Shown here one piece after another: positions 1 to 10,505 of a stretch of 14,898 nucleotides of DNA. Both the position numbers and the translations under genes were made by a program. Under the pieces are notes generated by a model, which saw only the letters and a list, made by a program, of their open reading frames with translations, did not search any database and was not told where the DNA came from. The DNA comes from Gemmatimonadota bacterium (GTDB lineage: Bacteria; Orphanbacterota; Orphanbacteria; Orphanbacterales; Orphanbacteraceae). The stretch lies in the NCBI GenBank assembly GCA_013002425.1, contig JABDJQ010000415.1, positions 1 through 14,898 of the forward strand. The letters are read 5' to 3'. Position 1 is the stretch's first letter. Each line of letters begins with the position of its first letter.

Positions 1-138
1 CGCTTCCCCCGGGAAGAGTACGTCGAGCTCATCAACTACAGCGAAACCCGCAACTACGTGAAACGCACCTTGTCCGGTTACTGGATCTACCGCACGATCT
101 ACCAGGATCTCGTCAACAAGATCCTCACGGCCGGATAG
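1..138 (+). CDS. Lytic murein transglycosylase, C-terminal fragment (5' end outside window)
   Basis: Reading from base 1 gives 45 residues ending at a TAG stop at 136-138. The segment around residues 7-27 (VELINYSETRNYVKR followed by an aromatic-rich stretch) matches the end of the SLT/goose-lysozyme-type catalytic domain of soluble lytic transglycosylases, where the 'Y-x-E-T-R-x-Y-V' motif is conserved. In that family the enzyme cleaves the MurNAc-GlcNAc bond of peptidoglycan in the periplasm with formation of 1,6-anhydro-MurNAc. The catalytic glutamate lies upstream and cannot be seen. Only 8 bases separate this stop from the next gene, so the two are probably co-transcribed. The fragment is short, so the exact subfamily (Slt70, MltE-like or other) cannot be decided. 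Confidence 0.75.
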   Translation, partial: RFPREEYVELINYSETRNYVKRTLSGYWIYRTIYQDLVNKILTAG

Positions 139-146
139 AGCCCGTC

Positions 147-1496
147 TTGCGCCGCGTTCCCCTCATCCCCGCAATTCTCGCACTCACGGCGGCCGCGCTC
201 GCAAGCACGATCGCCCTCGCGGCACGCGGCTACGATCCGACTACGCTCGTCTACCCGACGTACAAGCACGATCTCGGCATGCACCATGTGACCGACACGC
301 ACCTTCGCCTTTTCACGGGGAACCAGCACCGGTTCCGGAACCCGCGCGGTGTCGCGGCGGTCAAGCTTCGCGAGCGCGACAAGCCGAACAAGATCGGGGA
401 CGACGACGAACTCACGGTCTACGGGCTGAACGCGGGCGAGCATGTCATCATCTACAACACCTCCATGGTATCGCTCGACACCTACGGCGGCGAGGGCTCG
501 GGCAGGTACCAGTTGCGAAACCCGCAGGGCATCACGGCCGACCCGGCCGGCAACGTCTATGTGGCGGACACGGGAAACGATCGGGTCGTTCATCTCAGAA
601 ACCGTGACGGAAAACTCCGCCCGCTTCGCATCTTCGGCGGCGACACCGGCGCAGACGACGCGCTTCGGTTTCGCGCGCCCGAAGGGATCGACATGACTTC
701 CGGGGGCGATATCTATGTCGCGGACACCGGAAACGATCGGATCGTGGTCGTCGGGAAAGACGGGCGCTTCGCGCGCACGATCGGCGAGTCGACCCTCGAG
801 GATCCGACCGCGCTCGCGCTCGTCGACCGTGGAGAAAGGTGGTCGCATCGCAAGGCCGCGTTTCTGATCGTCATCGAGCGCGACGGGACCATGCTTCACA
901 AGTACGACCTCGCGGGCAACGAGACGGGGAGCGTGACGCGGGAAGAACTGGGACTCCCGCATGCGCGCTTTCGCGGCATCGACATCGACTACTACCACCA
1001 GCTCTACGTGACGGATGAAGCGAACCACCAGATTCACAAACTGAATCGCGACCTGCAGCTCATCACGTCATTCGGACGGGAGGGGGGCGGTGACGCGGAG
1101 TTTCAAGGACCGTACGGCATCGCGATCTGGCGACGGTTCGGCCAGATCTTCATCTCCGAAGCGAGCGGCGCGCAGTACTACTGGATCGGCGTCGACGTAC
1201 TCGACTACCACGCCGAACCCGCCGTCATTCAGGAAAGGGGGAAAATCCGCTTCCGGAACACGGAACGCGCGCGCGTAACCGTTACGATCCGTGACGAAAA
1301 GAAGCGCATACTCCGGACGCTCGTCGAAAACCGTGTCGTGCCGACCGGCAGCCAGACGTTCGTCTGGAACGGGAAGAACGACGCCGGCGATCGTCTCTCC
1401 CCCGGCCGATACACCGTCCACATCCTCGCGCGCCCGACGTACTCGTCCAAGTCGTACTTCCAAAAGGAAGTTGCATTCCCCGTCCGGCTGGGCTAA
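147..1496 (+). CDS. Secreted NHL-repeat beta-propeller protein with FlgD-like C-terminal domain
   Basis: This encodes 449 residues from a TTG start 8 bases after the previous stop. Residues 1-26 form a signal peptide (two Arg, a hydrophobic Ala/Leu core, likely cleavage around Ala25/Ala26), so the protein should be exported. Residues about 65-345 carry NHL-type repeats. Two are clear: 'NPQGITADPAGNVYVADTGN' and a later 'APEGIDMTSGGDIYVADTGN', each ending in a Gly-Asn-Asp-Arg turn; flanking copies are more degenerate. Residues about 366-445 look like a FlgD immunoglobulin-like domain ('FVWNGKNDAGDRLSPGRYTV'), a module often found at the ends of secreted proteins in FCB-type phyla. NHL propellers usually bind proteins or ligands and have no universal enzymatic role. 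Position behind a transglycosylase gene suggests a cell-envelope job, but no specific function can be assigned. The TTG start is chosen because it gives the signal peptide; no strong ribosome binding site is visible. Confidence 0.85.
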   Translation: MRRVPLIPAILALTAAALASTIALAARGYDPTTLVYPTYKHDLGMHHVTDTHLRLFTGNQHRFRNPRGVAAVKLRERDKPNKIGDDDELTVYGLNAGEHVIIYNTSMVSLDTYGGEGSGRYQLRNPQGITADPAGNVYVADTGNDRVVHLRNRDGKLRPLRIFGGDTGADDALRFRAPEGIDMTSGGDIYVADTGNDRIVVVGKDGRFARTIGESTLEDPTALALVDRGERWSHRKAAFLIVIERDGTMLHKYDLAGNETGSVTREELGLPHARFRGIDIDYYHQLYVTDEANHQIHKLNRDLQLITSFGREGGGDAEFQGPYGIAIWRRFGQIFISEASGAQYYWIGVDVLDYHAEPAVIQERGKIRFRNTERARVTVTIRDEKKRILRTLVENRVVPTGSQTFVWNGKNDAGDRLSPGRYTVHILARPTYSSKSYFQKEVAFPVRLG

Positions 1497-1512
1497 TTTC
1501 CCGACATCGAAC

Positions 1513-1519
1513 GGGGGAG
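1513..1519 (+). promoter_or_regulatory. Ribosome binding site fixing the start at 1528
   Basis: GGGGGAG lies 8 bases before the ATG at 1528. The reading frame stays open back to 1291, but that upstream part overlaps the preceding NHL gene out of frame and has biased shadow composition. This site supports the ATG at 1528 as the true start. Confidence 0.6.
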
Positions 1520-1527
1520 CAGGGACG

Positions 1528-3600
1528 ATGGGGCAGATGGGGCATGCGGACGCGTCGACCACCCGCTGGGACGCGCTCACTTACGACGGAAGCGCGCCGG
1601 GCAGGAACGTCCCGTCGCTGCACGTTTACATCCGTCCGAAGCGCCTCGAAGGGAGGGCCCCCGACGAAGCGCGCCGCCTCTTCCAGGACGTGATCTCCCG
1701 CTACTACTCCGGTCCTCCGTTCCTGACTCCCGAAGAGAAGATGCGCGACCTCCTCGTGACCGCCATCCCCGCAAACGCGCGCACTTCCTCGCTTCAGATC
1801 GGGATCGCGATCTGCAACCGCGCGGAGAGCGCCGTTCACCTGTTTCGTCAGGGAGGCGCGGAAGCATGGCTCGGAAATCGACTGGTGGAAATCACGGAAG
1901 GGCGCGTCCGCTTTCTGCGTGAACCGTGCTTTGCGTTCATCGACGGCCTGCTCGACGAGGAAATCAAGAACCGCCTGACAGGAGCGGGCCCGGGACGGCT
2001 TCTCGACGACGGCCGGACCGCGGGACTCGCTTTCGTTCTGAATCCCGACGGCGAAACGAATACGCCCCCGAGCGCCGCAGACATACCCGAAGCGCCGGTC
2101 GAAAACGAACTTCCGCTCTTTCAGGATGCGCCTGCGACGCCGGCCGAAACGCCGGAGCTCGATTCAGCTCCGTACGAAACGCCGAAACCCGATGATGCTC
2201 CGTACGAAACGCCCGAGCCCGAACCGGCCGCGGACGCACATCCTTCGCCCATGAAGGAAAGTACTCTGCGGGAAGCCCGGGCGATCGATGCTTCGTTCCC
2301 GAGTCGCGCCTCTTCCGGGACTCCGCCCGAAAACGCGCTCGACGCTACCATCGCCGATCGGATCGCGGCCGAAGTGCTCGCTCCGAAGAACACGGGCGCC
2401 GAGCGTATCGCTTTTCCGCTGCTGCCCGTTTCGCTCGTCGTCCTCGTCGCACTGGTCGCGCTCTTCTGGCGCCAGCCGGGGAAGTGGGAGGATCGCGCCG
2501 GGCAGGGAGAGGTTCCTCCGGCCGCCACGATATCGCAGACGAGCGAGACTGCTCAAAGTACCGCCGAGCCGGGCATCGATCCGGCGGCGGACGCTCCGCC
2601 CGCGCTCTCCGAACCGGACGCATTCGGGCCGGGCGACCTCGTCTGGACATTCAACGCGGGGGCGGCGATCACTTCGTCGCCGGCCGCGGCTGACGGCGCG
2701 CTTCTCGTAGGTTCCCGCGACGGCAACCTGTACGCGATCGATCCGGCGACCGGAGCCGAACTCTGGAGGGCGCCCGGGCCGCAGGGCGTCGGCAGTTCCC
2801 CCGCCTACGGCGGCGGCCGCGCCTACTACGCGGACTACGGGGGGGACGTCGTCGCCGTCGACCTCGAAACGGGCGCCGAGATATGGCGCCGCGGCACGGG
2901 CAGCAAAATCGTCTCGTCACCTCTTTACGACGGCGAACGCGTCTACGTCGGGTCGTTCAATCGCTCCCTTTACGCTCTTTCGAGCGAAACGGGTGAAATC
3001 ATCTGGCGCTATCGGACCGACGACGCGATCTGGTCATCGCCCCGGCTCGCGGGCGACCTGGTCCTGATCGGGTCGATCGATCGCAACCTCCACGCGGTCC
3101 GCCGGGAAGACGGAAAGCGCGAATGGAAAGCCCCGACCGGCGGTCCGCTCTACGCATCGCCCACTGTCGAGAACGATCGCATCTTCGTCGGATCGCGCGA
3201 CGGCTTCTTCTACTGTCTTTCTCTCGACGACGGCAGCCGTGTCTGGCGGACGGAGGTGGGAAGCGCGATTCACTCGTCGGCCGCACTCGGCGACGACCGC
3301 CTCTTCGTCGGCACGGAAGACGGCGCGTTCATTTCGCTCTCGCAGGCGACCGGCGAACTCCTCTGGAGCTTCCCCACGGGAGGGCGCCTCCCGGCTTCAC
3401 CCAGGCTTCACGAAGGGGTCGTGTACGCCCCGTCGTACGATCAATACGCCTACGCGCTCGACGCCGAATCCGGACACCCCGTCTGGCGCATCAACGTGGG
3501 ATCCTCCGCGTATTCGAGCCCGGCCGTACAGGGCGGGCGCCTCTATTTCGGCACCAACGACGGCCGTCTCGTCGCGTACGCCGTCGGGGAATCGCCTTGA
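1528..3600 (+). CDS. Membrane-anchored PQQ-type (BamB-like) beta-propeller protein with possible degenerate PP2C-like N-terminal domain
   Basis: 690 residues. Residues about 369-690 hold eight consecutive ~40-residue PQQ-type blades, each with an 'SSP' or similar turn, a 'V-G-S-x-D/N-x-x-L-Y-A-L' strand and a terminal 'G-x-x-x-W-R'. Eight blades is the count seen in BamB and quinoprotein dehydrogenases, but no dehydrogenase catalytic motif is evident, so a scaffold or binding role is likelier. A single hydrophobic helix at about 294-314 (LLPVSLVVLVALVALFW) should anchor the protein with the propeller in the periplasm. Residues 1-165 faintly follow the second half of a PP2C phosphatase: a helix region ending 'AIPAN', then strands around 'AICNRAESAVHLFRQGG', then 'FAFIDGLLDEEIKNRL'. 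The metal-binding Asp motifs of PP2C are absent. Residues about 175-290 are a Pro/Glu/Thr-rich linker. The gene starts 31 bases after the NHL gene. The propeller call is firm; the PP2C suggestion is tentative. Confidence 0.85.
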   Translation: MGQMGHADASTTRWDALTYDGSAPGRNVPSLHVYIRPKRLEGRAPDEARRLFQDVISRYYSGPPFLTPEEKMRDLLVTAIPANARTSSLQIGIAICNRAESAVHLFRQGGAEAWLGNRLVEITEGRVRFLREPCFAFIDGLLDEEIKNRLTGAGPGRLLDDGRTAGLAFVLNPDGETNTPPSAADIPEAPVENELPLFQDAPATPAETPELDSAPYETPKPDDAPYETPEPEPAADAHPSPMKESTLREARAIDASFPSRASSGTPPENALDATIADRIAAEVLAPKNTGAERIAFPLLPVSLVVLVALVALFWRQPGKWEDRAGQGEVPPAATISQTSETAQSTAEPGIDPAADAPPALSEPDAFGPGDLVWTFNAGAAITSSPAAADGALLVGSRDGNLYAIDPATGAELWRAPGPQGVGSSPAYGGGRAYYADYGGDVVAVDLETGAEIWRRGTGSKIVSSPLYDGERVYVGSFNRSLYALSSETGEIIWRYRTDDAIWSSPRLAGDLVLIGSIDRNLHAVRREDGKREWKAPTGGPLYASPTVENDRIFVGSRDGFFYCLSLDDGSRVWRTEVGSAIHSSAALGDDRLFVGTEDGAFISLSQATGELLWSFPTGGRLPASPRLHEGVVYAPSYDQYAYALDAESGHPVWRINVGSSAYSSPAVQGGRLYFGTNDGRLVAYAVGESP
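2167..2213 (+). repeat. Two-copy in-frame 30-bp-period repeat in the linker
   Basis: The 17-mer GCTCCGTACGAAACGCC occurs at 2167-2183 and again at 2197-2213, a 30-base (10-codon) period encoding 'APYETPKPDD' and then 'APYETPEPEP'. A weaker related unit ('AETPELDS') precedes it. It lies in the low-complexity cytoplasmic linker between the N-terminal domain and the membrane helix, where repeat copy number probably varies freely. Confidence 0.85.
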
Positions 3601-3625
3601 CAGAGCCGGATGCCGCGTGTACTAA
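3597..3625 (+). promoter_or_regulatory. Candidate sigma70-type promoter for secA
   Basis: A perfect TTGACA (-35) at 3597-3602 is followed after exactly 17 bases by TACTAA (-10) at 3620-3625. The TGA stop codon of the propeller gene is embedded in the -35 hexamer. The -10 matches the consensus only at T1, A2 and A5. Transcription would begin near 3632, giving a leader of about 120 bases before secA. No transcription data are available here. Confidence 0.5.
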
Positions 3626-3695
3626 TTAAGAAGCGTTTTGCTTGCGAAACCACGGCGGGCACTTCACTTAGCCGCGCCGCACCATCCAATCCGAC

Positions 3696-3722
3696 AACCC
3701 CGAGGGCGTGCCCGTCGGGGTT
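3696..3722 (+). terminator. Strong GC-rich hairpin upstream of secA (terminator or leader attenuator)
   Basis: AACCCCGA (3696-3703) pairs perfectly with TCGGGGTT (3715-3722), and GGGC (3704-3707) pairs with GCCC (3710-3713) across a GT loop, with one bulged G at 3714. No T-run follows (the next bases are CGCTATTCC), so it is not a textbook intrinsic terminator. It lies about 96 bases after the propeller gene stop and 29 bases before the secA ATG. It could end the upstream operon or, if the promoter at 3597 is used, act inside the secA leader. Confidence 0.5.
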
Positions 3723-3751
3723 CGCTATTCCGAGCGGAGATTCTGCGCATC

Positions 3752-6754
<3,003 letters not shown>

Positions 6755-6756
6755 CC

Positions 6757-6785
6757 TTGCACAGTCCGGGGTGAAACCATATCTT
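6757..6785 (+). promoter_or_regulatory. Candidate promoter for the DUF494-like gene
   Basis: TTGCAC at 6757-6762, a 17-base spacer, then TATCTT at 6780-6785 (4 of 6 matches to the -10 consensus). It begins 2 bases after the secA stop and would place a start site near 6792, about 29 bases before the next ATG. The -35 match is weak. Confidence 0.35.
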
Positions 6786-6810
6786 CCCGAACGGACGCCG
6801 GGCCAGATGA

Positions 6811-6815
6811 GGAGG
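6811..6815 (+). promoter_or_regulatory. Ribosome binding site choosing between two adjacent ATGs
   Basis: GGAGG at 6811-6815 is followed by consecutive ATG codons at 6818 and 6821. The spacing is 2 bases to the first and 5 to the second, so the second ATG fits normal initiation better. Confidence 0.6.
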
Positions 6816-6820
6816 CGATG

Positions 6821-7234
6821 ATGCAGAACGAGCGCTGGGAACGATATCTGCTCGATCTGATTCGCAAATTATCCGGGGAGGATTCCCCCGACCAGTGGGA
6901 CGCACTCGTCGCCTCACTCGCCGCCCTTCCTGAATCCGACCTGCGGGTCTGCGAGACTTCCTCGCGACTCGGCCGCCGCATCCTTCGCGACGAGGAGAAG
7001 CGGCCGCTCAGCGCGTCGAGCATCGGTTTGATCGTCGAACTGCAGGATATCGGATTCCCCGCTTCGCTGATCGAGCGCATCGTCGAACAGACGCAGGAAG
7101 CGGAATCGAGCAGCGTGTTTCCGTCCGAACTCCTCGAGGTCGTCGCCTACGTCCTGCAGACCGAATACCAGGACGTGACCAGGGGCCGCAATGTCGTCGT
7201 CGATTCGATGACCGGACCCGCGACCGTTCATTAA
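6821..7234 (+). CDS. DUF494/Smg-like small protein
   Basis: 137 residues (138 if the ATG at 6818 is used). It is soluble, acidic, apparently all-helical, and has no signal peptide. Its second half (about residues 53-112: 'RRILRDEEKRPLSASSIGLI', then a helix with 'IERIVEQ', then 'LLEVVAYVLQ') follows the pattern of the Smg/DUF494 family as I remember it from E. coli Smg: Arg-Ile, Glu-Glu, Leu, 'S-x-x-G' , a helix ending in 'IER', then a hydrophobic helix with 'VL'. The first half is shorter and diverged. In gamma-proteobacteria smg sits next to dprA and a topoisomerase-type zinc-finger gene; here the next gene is topA, which supports the assignment. The biochemical role of Smg is not established. 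The call rests on a remembered pattern and synteny, so treat it as a probable remote homologue. Confidence 0.6.
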   Translation: MQNERWERYLLDLIRKLSGEDSPDQWDALVASLAALPESDLRVCETSSRLGRRILRDEEKRPLSASSIGLIVELQDIGFPASLIERIVEQTQEAESSSVFPSELLEVVAYVLQTEYQDVTRGRNVVVDSMTGPATVH

Positions 7235-7269
7235 GTCCGTCTTCGCGATACGAGATTCAGAGAGGAATC

Positions 7270-9522
7270 ATGGCCAAAGCACTCGTCATAGTCGAAAGCC
7301 CGGCAAAGGCACGTACGATCAACAAGTTCCTGGGCAAGGACTTCGACGTAAAGGCATCCATGGGCCACGTCAAGGACCTGCCGAAGCGGGACCTCGGGGT
7401 CGATCTCGAGAACAACTTCGAACCGCGCTACATTATTATACGTGGCAAGGGAAAGATCCTGCAGGAGATCAAGAAAGCGGCCGGCAAAGCCGACGCGATC
7501 TATCTGGCCCCCGACTTCGACCGCGAAGGGGAGGCGATCGCCTACCATCTCGCCGCCTATCTTCGTGAAGCAACGGACGGCAAGGGCAAAGAGAAAACGA
7601 TCTATCGCATCCTGTTCAACGAGATCACCGAGAAGGCGATTCGGGAAGCGATCGCGTCGCCCGTGGAGATCGACTCCCAGAAAGTCGATGCGCAGCAGGC
7701 GCGCCGCGTACTCGATCGCCTCGTGGGCTATCTGATCAGCCCGCTTCTATGGAAAGCGATTTACCGGGGAACGAGCGCCGGCCGCGTGCAGTCCGTGGCG
7801 CTTCGCATCATCTGCGAACGAGAAGCCGAGATCGAAAAGTTCGTACCCGAAGAGTTCTGGTCGATCGACGCGGAGTTCACGGGTGACGCGAAGAAGCCGA
7901 TCCACGCCTCCCTTGCCGAAGTGAACGGCGAAAAGATCAAGATCGAAAACGAGGAGCAGGCGCTCGCGATCACGGACGATCTGCCGAAGCAGACTTTCTC
8001 GATTTCGAAAGTCGACAAGAAAGTGCGCCGCCGGAGGCCCGCGCCCCCGTTCATCACTTCCACGCTGCAGCAGGAAGCCGCGAAACGCTTTCACTACAGC
8101 GCGCGAAAGACGATGCAGGTCGCGCAGTCCCTCTACGAAGGGGTGGAGATCGGCAAGGAAGGCCCGGTCGGGCTCATCACCTACATGCGTACGGACTCCG
8201 TTCGCGTCGCGGACGAAGCGATCGATGAAGTACGCGGGCTGATCCAGTCCCGGTATACGAAGGACGACGCGCCCGCCAAGCCCAACGTATACAAGAAGAA
8301 GAAGGGCTCGCAGGACGCGCACGAAGCCATCCGTCCCACATCTTCGATGCGGACTCCCGAGAGCATGAAGGGCGACCTCTCGAAGGACCAGTTCCGGGTC
8401 TACGAACTGATCTGGTCGCGCTTCGTCGCCAGTCAGATGGTCCCTGCCGTTTACGATCAGACCGCGCTCGACATCACCGGCGGGCCGTACATGTTCCGCG
8501 CGAACGGCTCCGTCATGCGCGAACTCGGCTTCTTGAAGGCGTTCCAGGAAATCGGCGACGAGAAGAGCAAAGACCGCCTGCTTCCGCCCGTGGAACAGGG
8601 GGAAGATGCGGCGCTGGGCGAAGTGCAGAAGGACCAGCACTTCACGCAGCCGCCGGCGCGCTTCACCGACGCCAGCCTCGTCAAGGAGCTGGAAGCGAAC
8701 GGCATCGGCCGGCCGAGTACGTACGCTTCGATCACGAGCACGCTCCTCGATCGCAAGTACATTACGCGCGACAAGCAACGCTTCCATCCCAGCGATCTCG
8801 GACGCGCCGTTCTCAAATTCCTGCTGATCAACTTCGAGAACATCTTCAACGTGCAGTTCACGGCGGAGATGGAACTCGATCTCGACAAGATCGAGGAGGG
8901 GAGCGACGAGTGGCGCGAGGTCGTCGGCGAATTCTACGGCCGCTTCGAGAAGGATCTCGAGACGGTCGACGAGAAGTCCGAAGAGGTCATGAAGGAACTC
9001 AAGGAAGAGACCGACGTCGAATGCGACAAGTGCGGCAAGGGAATGATCCTGCGCTGGGGCCGCAACGGACGCTTCCTCGCATGCTCCGGCTACCCCGACT
9101 GCAAGAACACCAAGCCGCTCGAAGGCGAAGAGCCCGAGCCGACCGGCGAGAAGTGCGAGAAGTGCGAAGGCGACATGATCATCAAGTCGGGTCGCTTCGG
9201 ACGCTTCCTCGCGTGTTCCAATTACCCCGAATGCAAGAATACGAAGTCGATTCCGGTCGGCGTCAAATGCCCGAAGGAAGGTTGCGGAGGCGACCTCACG
9301 GAGAAGCGTACGCGCAGCGGCAAAATCTTCTACGGGTGCGCCAACTACCCGAAATGCAACTTCGCCGTCTGGACGAAGCCCGTCGCGGAAGTCTGCCCGG
9401 CATGCAAGTTCCCCGTAATGGTCGAGAAGCAGTCCAAGGCGCGCGGCCCGTTTCTCGAATGCGCGAACACGGAATGCCGTCACAAGAAGGACCTGGCCGA
9501 GGAACTCGTCGACGCCGGATAG
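7270..9522 (+). CDS. topA: DNA topoisomerase I (type IA) with four C-terminal zinc ribbons
   Basis: 750 residues. Type IA topoisomerases relax negative supercoils by cutting one strand through a 5'-phosphotyrosine link and passing the other strand. The Toprim domain starts with 'ALVIVESPAKA' (Glu9) and contains DFDREGE at 82-88, giving the acidic metal-binding triad. The catalytic segment is 'GLITYMRTDS', with Tyr305 as nucleophile and Arg307 beside it. 'DAHEAIRPT' and 'GIGRPSTYA' are further type IA signatures. From residue 585 four zinc-ribbon units follow. The first two have C-x2-C and C-x-x-x-x-x-C pairs around 'GRFLACSGYPDC' and 'GRFLACSNYPEC'; the third has 'FYGCANYPKC'; the fourth is 'CPACKFPV...CANTEC'. 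These help bind single-stranded DNA. AGAGGA lies just before the ATG. It sits 35 bases after the Smg-like gene and 51 before xerC. Confidence 0.98.
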   Translation: MAKALVIVESPAKARTINKFLGKDFDVKASMGHVKDLPKRDLGVDLENNFEPRYIIIRGKGKILQEIKKAAGKADAIYLAPDFDREGEAIAYHLAAYLREATDGKGKEKTIYRILFNEITEKAIREAIASPVEIDSQKVDAQQARRVLDRLVGYLISPLLWKAIYRGTSAGRVQSVALRIICEREAEIEKFVPEEFWSIDAEFTGDAKKPIHASLAEVNGEKIKIENEEQALAITDDLPKQTFSISKVDKKVRRRRPAPPFITSTLQQEAAKRFHYSARKTMQVAQSLYEGVEIGKEGPVGLITYMRTDSVRVADEAIDEVRGLIQSRYTKDDAPAKPNVYKKKKGSQDAHEAIRPTSSMRTPESMKGDLSKDQFRVYELIWSRFVASQMVPAVYDQTALDITGGPYMFRANGSVMRELGFLKAFQEIGDEKSKDRLLPPVEQGEDAALGEVQKDQHFTQPPARFTDASLVKELEANGIGRPSTYASITSTLLDRKYITRDKQRFHPSDLGRAVLKFLLINFENIFNVQFTAEMELDLDKIEEGSDEWREVVGEFYGRFEKDLETVDEKSEEVMKELKEETDVECDKCGKGMILRWGRNGRFLACSGYPDCKNTKPLEGEEPEPTGEKCEKCEGDMIIKSGRFGRFLACSNYPECKNTKSIPVGVKCPKEGCGGDLTEKRTRSGKIFYGCANYPKCNFAVWTKPVAEVCPACKFPVMVEKQSKARGPFLECANTECRHKKDLAEELVDAG

Positions 9523-9573
9523 TCCACGGGCAGCCCCCGGCGAGCGGCGCGCGACGATCCTGAGGGGAGCCCC

Positions 9574-10446
9574 ATGCGCGAGTCCGTCGTTCTCTTCGTA
9601 GACCGCCTGACGACACGTCAGTATTCGCCGCGCACGATCGCCACCTACACACGCGACCTCGACCGTTTTCTCTCGTTTCTCGAATCCGGCGGCCATGCGC
9701 TCGATGTGAAGCGCATCGACACGCCCGTGCTGCGCGAGTATCTCGCCTGGCTCTACGACCGCAAACTCGCCCGTTCCACGCGCGCCCGCGCACTGGCCAC
9801 GCTGAAGTCCTTCTTCCGTGAAATGCACCGCGAAGAGCGGATCCCGACGAACCCGGCCGCGATCGTGTCATTCCCGAAGCCGGAAAAGAAGCTGCCCCTC
9901 TTTCTTCGCGATCGCGAAGTCGACAAGCTGTTCACGCTTCCCGCCGGGAAACTCGCGCTGCGCGACCTCGCGCTGCTCGAACTGCTCTACGGCGCGGGAC
10001 TCCGCCTTGCGGAAGTGGCCGGCCTCGACCGCGGCAGCGCCGATCTCGTGCGCGGGGAGATCCGGGTCTTCGGCAAGGGCGCCCGGGAACGCATCGTCCC
10101 GCTCGGCAGGGAAGCCGTTCGCGCACTGCGGGTCTATCTCGAAGCGGAAACGGATCCGACGGCGCCGGGCGAAGAGGCGCTCTTTCGAAACGTGAGAGGC
10201 CGGCGTCTCTCTCACCGCGGCATTCAGCGCCGCGTCGGCATCTGGCTCCGGCGCGTCGGCCCCGGGCTCACGGTCCACTCCCTGCGGCACACGTTCGCGA
10301 CGCACCTGCTCGAGCAGGGAGCGGACCTTCGCGCCGTGCAGGAACTTCTCGGGCACCGGCACCTGAGCAGCACGCAGCGCTATACGCACGTCACGGCCGA
10401 TCGCCTTCGCAAGATCTACCAGCGCGCCCATCCCCGGGCCGACTGA
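9574..10446 (+). CDS. xerC: Tyrosine recombinase XerC
   Basis: 290 residues, the normal length for XerC/XerD. The N-terminal SAM-like core-binding domain (about 1-95, 'TRQYSPRTIATYTRDLDRFL') precedes the catalytic domain. All active-site residues are visible: Arg144 in 'GAGLRLAEV', Lys168 in 'FGKGARERIVPL', His235 and Arg238 in 'HSLRHTFATH', His261 in 'LLGHRHLSSTQ' and the nucleophile Tyr270 in 'RYTHV'. The family resolves chromosome dimers at dif during cell division, with FtsK, usually as XerC plus XerD. Location directly after topA is a common arrangement for xerC in several phyla and supports a chromosomal role over a mobile integrase. GAGGGGAG at 9562-9569 is a good ribosome binding site for the ATG at 9574. 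XerC and XerD cannot be told apart by sequence alone with certainty. Confidence 0.9.
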   Translation: MRESVVLFVDRLTTRQYSPRTIATYTRDLDRFLSFLESGGHALDVKRIDTPVLREYLAWLYDRKLARSTRARALATLKSFFREMHREERIPTNPAAIVSFPKPEKKLPLFLRDREVDKLFTLPAGKLALRDLALLELLYGAGLRLAEVAGLDRGSADLVRGEIRVFGKGARERIVPLGREAVRALRVYLEAETDPTAPGEEALFRNVRGRRLSHRGIQRRVGIWLRRVGPGLTVHSLRHTFATHLLEQGADLRAVQELLGHRHLSSTQRYTHVTADRLRKIYQRAHPRAD

Positions 10447-10478
10447 CCCCTTTACTCCCGCGCCCCCCGATGCGATCC

Positions 10479-10505
10479 TTGACATGCGCTCGGATCGGGC
10501 GCATG
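10479..10505 (+). promoter_or_regulatory. Candidate argF promoter -35 with perfect dyad in the spacer
   Basis: A perfect TTGACA lies at 10479-10484. Immediately overlapping it, CATGCGC (10483-10489) and GCGCATG (10499-10505) form a perfect 7-bp inverted repeat with a 9-base centre (TCGGATCGG). At 17-base spacing the -10 would be CATGCA at 10502-10507, which is poor. The dyad therefore spans the -35/-10 spacer, where a repressor operator often lies. A second, mutually exclusive pairing is CGATCC (10473-10478) with GGATCG (10492-10497). It does not resemble the AT-rich E. coli ARG box. Confidence 0.4.

Noticed and set aside
1291..1527. Upstream extension of the propeller gene frame
   Set aside because: It overlaps the FlgD-like domain of the NHL gene in another frame and has Arg/Ser-rich shadow composition; the ATG at 1528 has a proper ribosome binding site.
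3601..3751. Small RNA or tRNA gene in the largest intergenic gap
   Set aside because: No cloverleaf or T-loop motif was found; only the promoter-like elements and the hairpin are supported.
7747..9828. A 693-codon minus-strand open frame opposite topA and the start of xerC
   Set aside because: Same shadow effect over a fully motif-supported topA; no domain seen.
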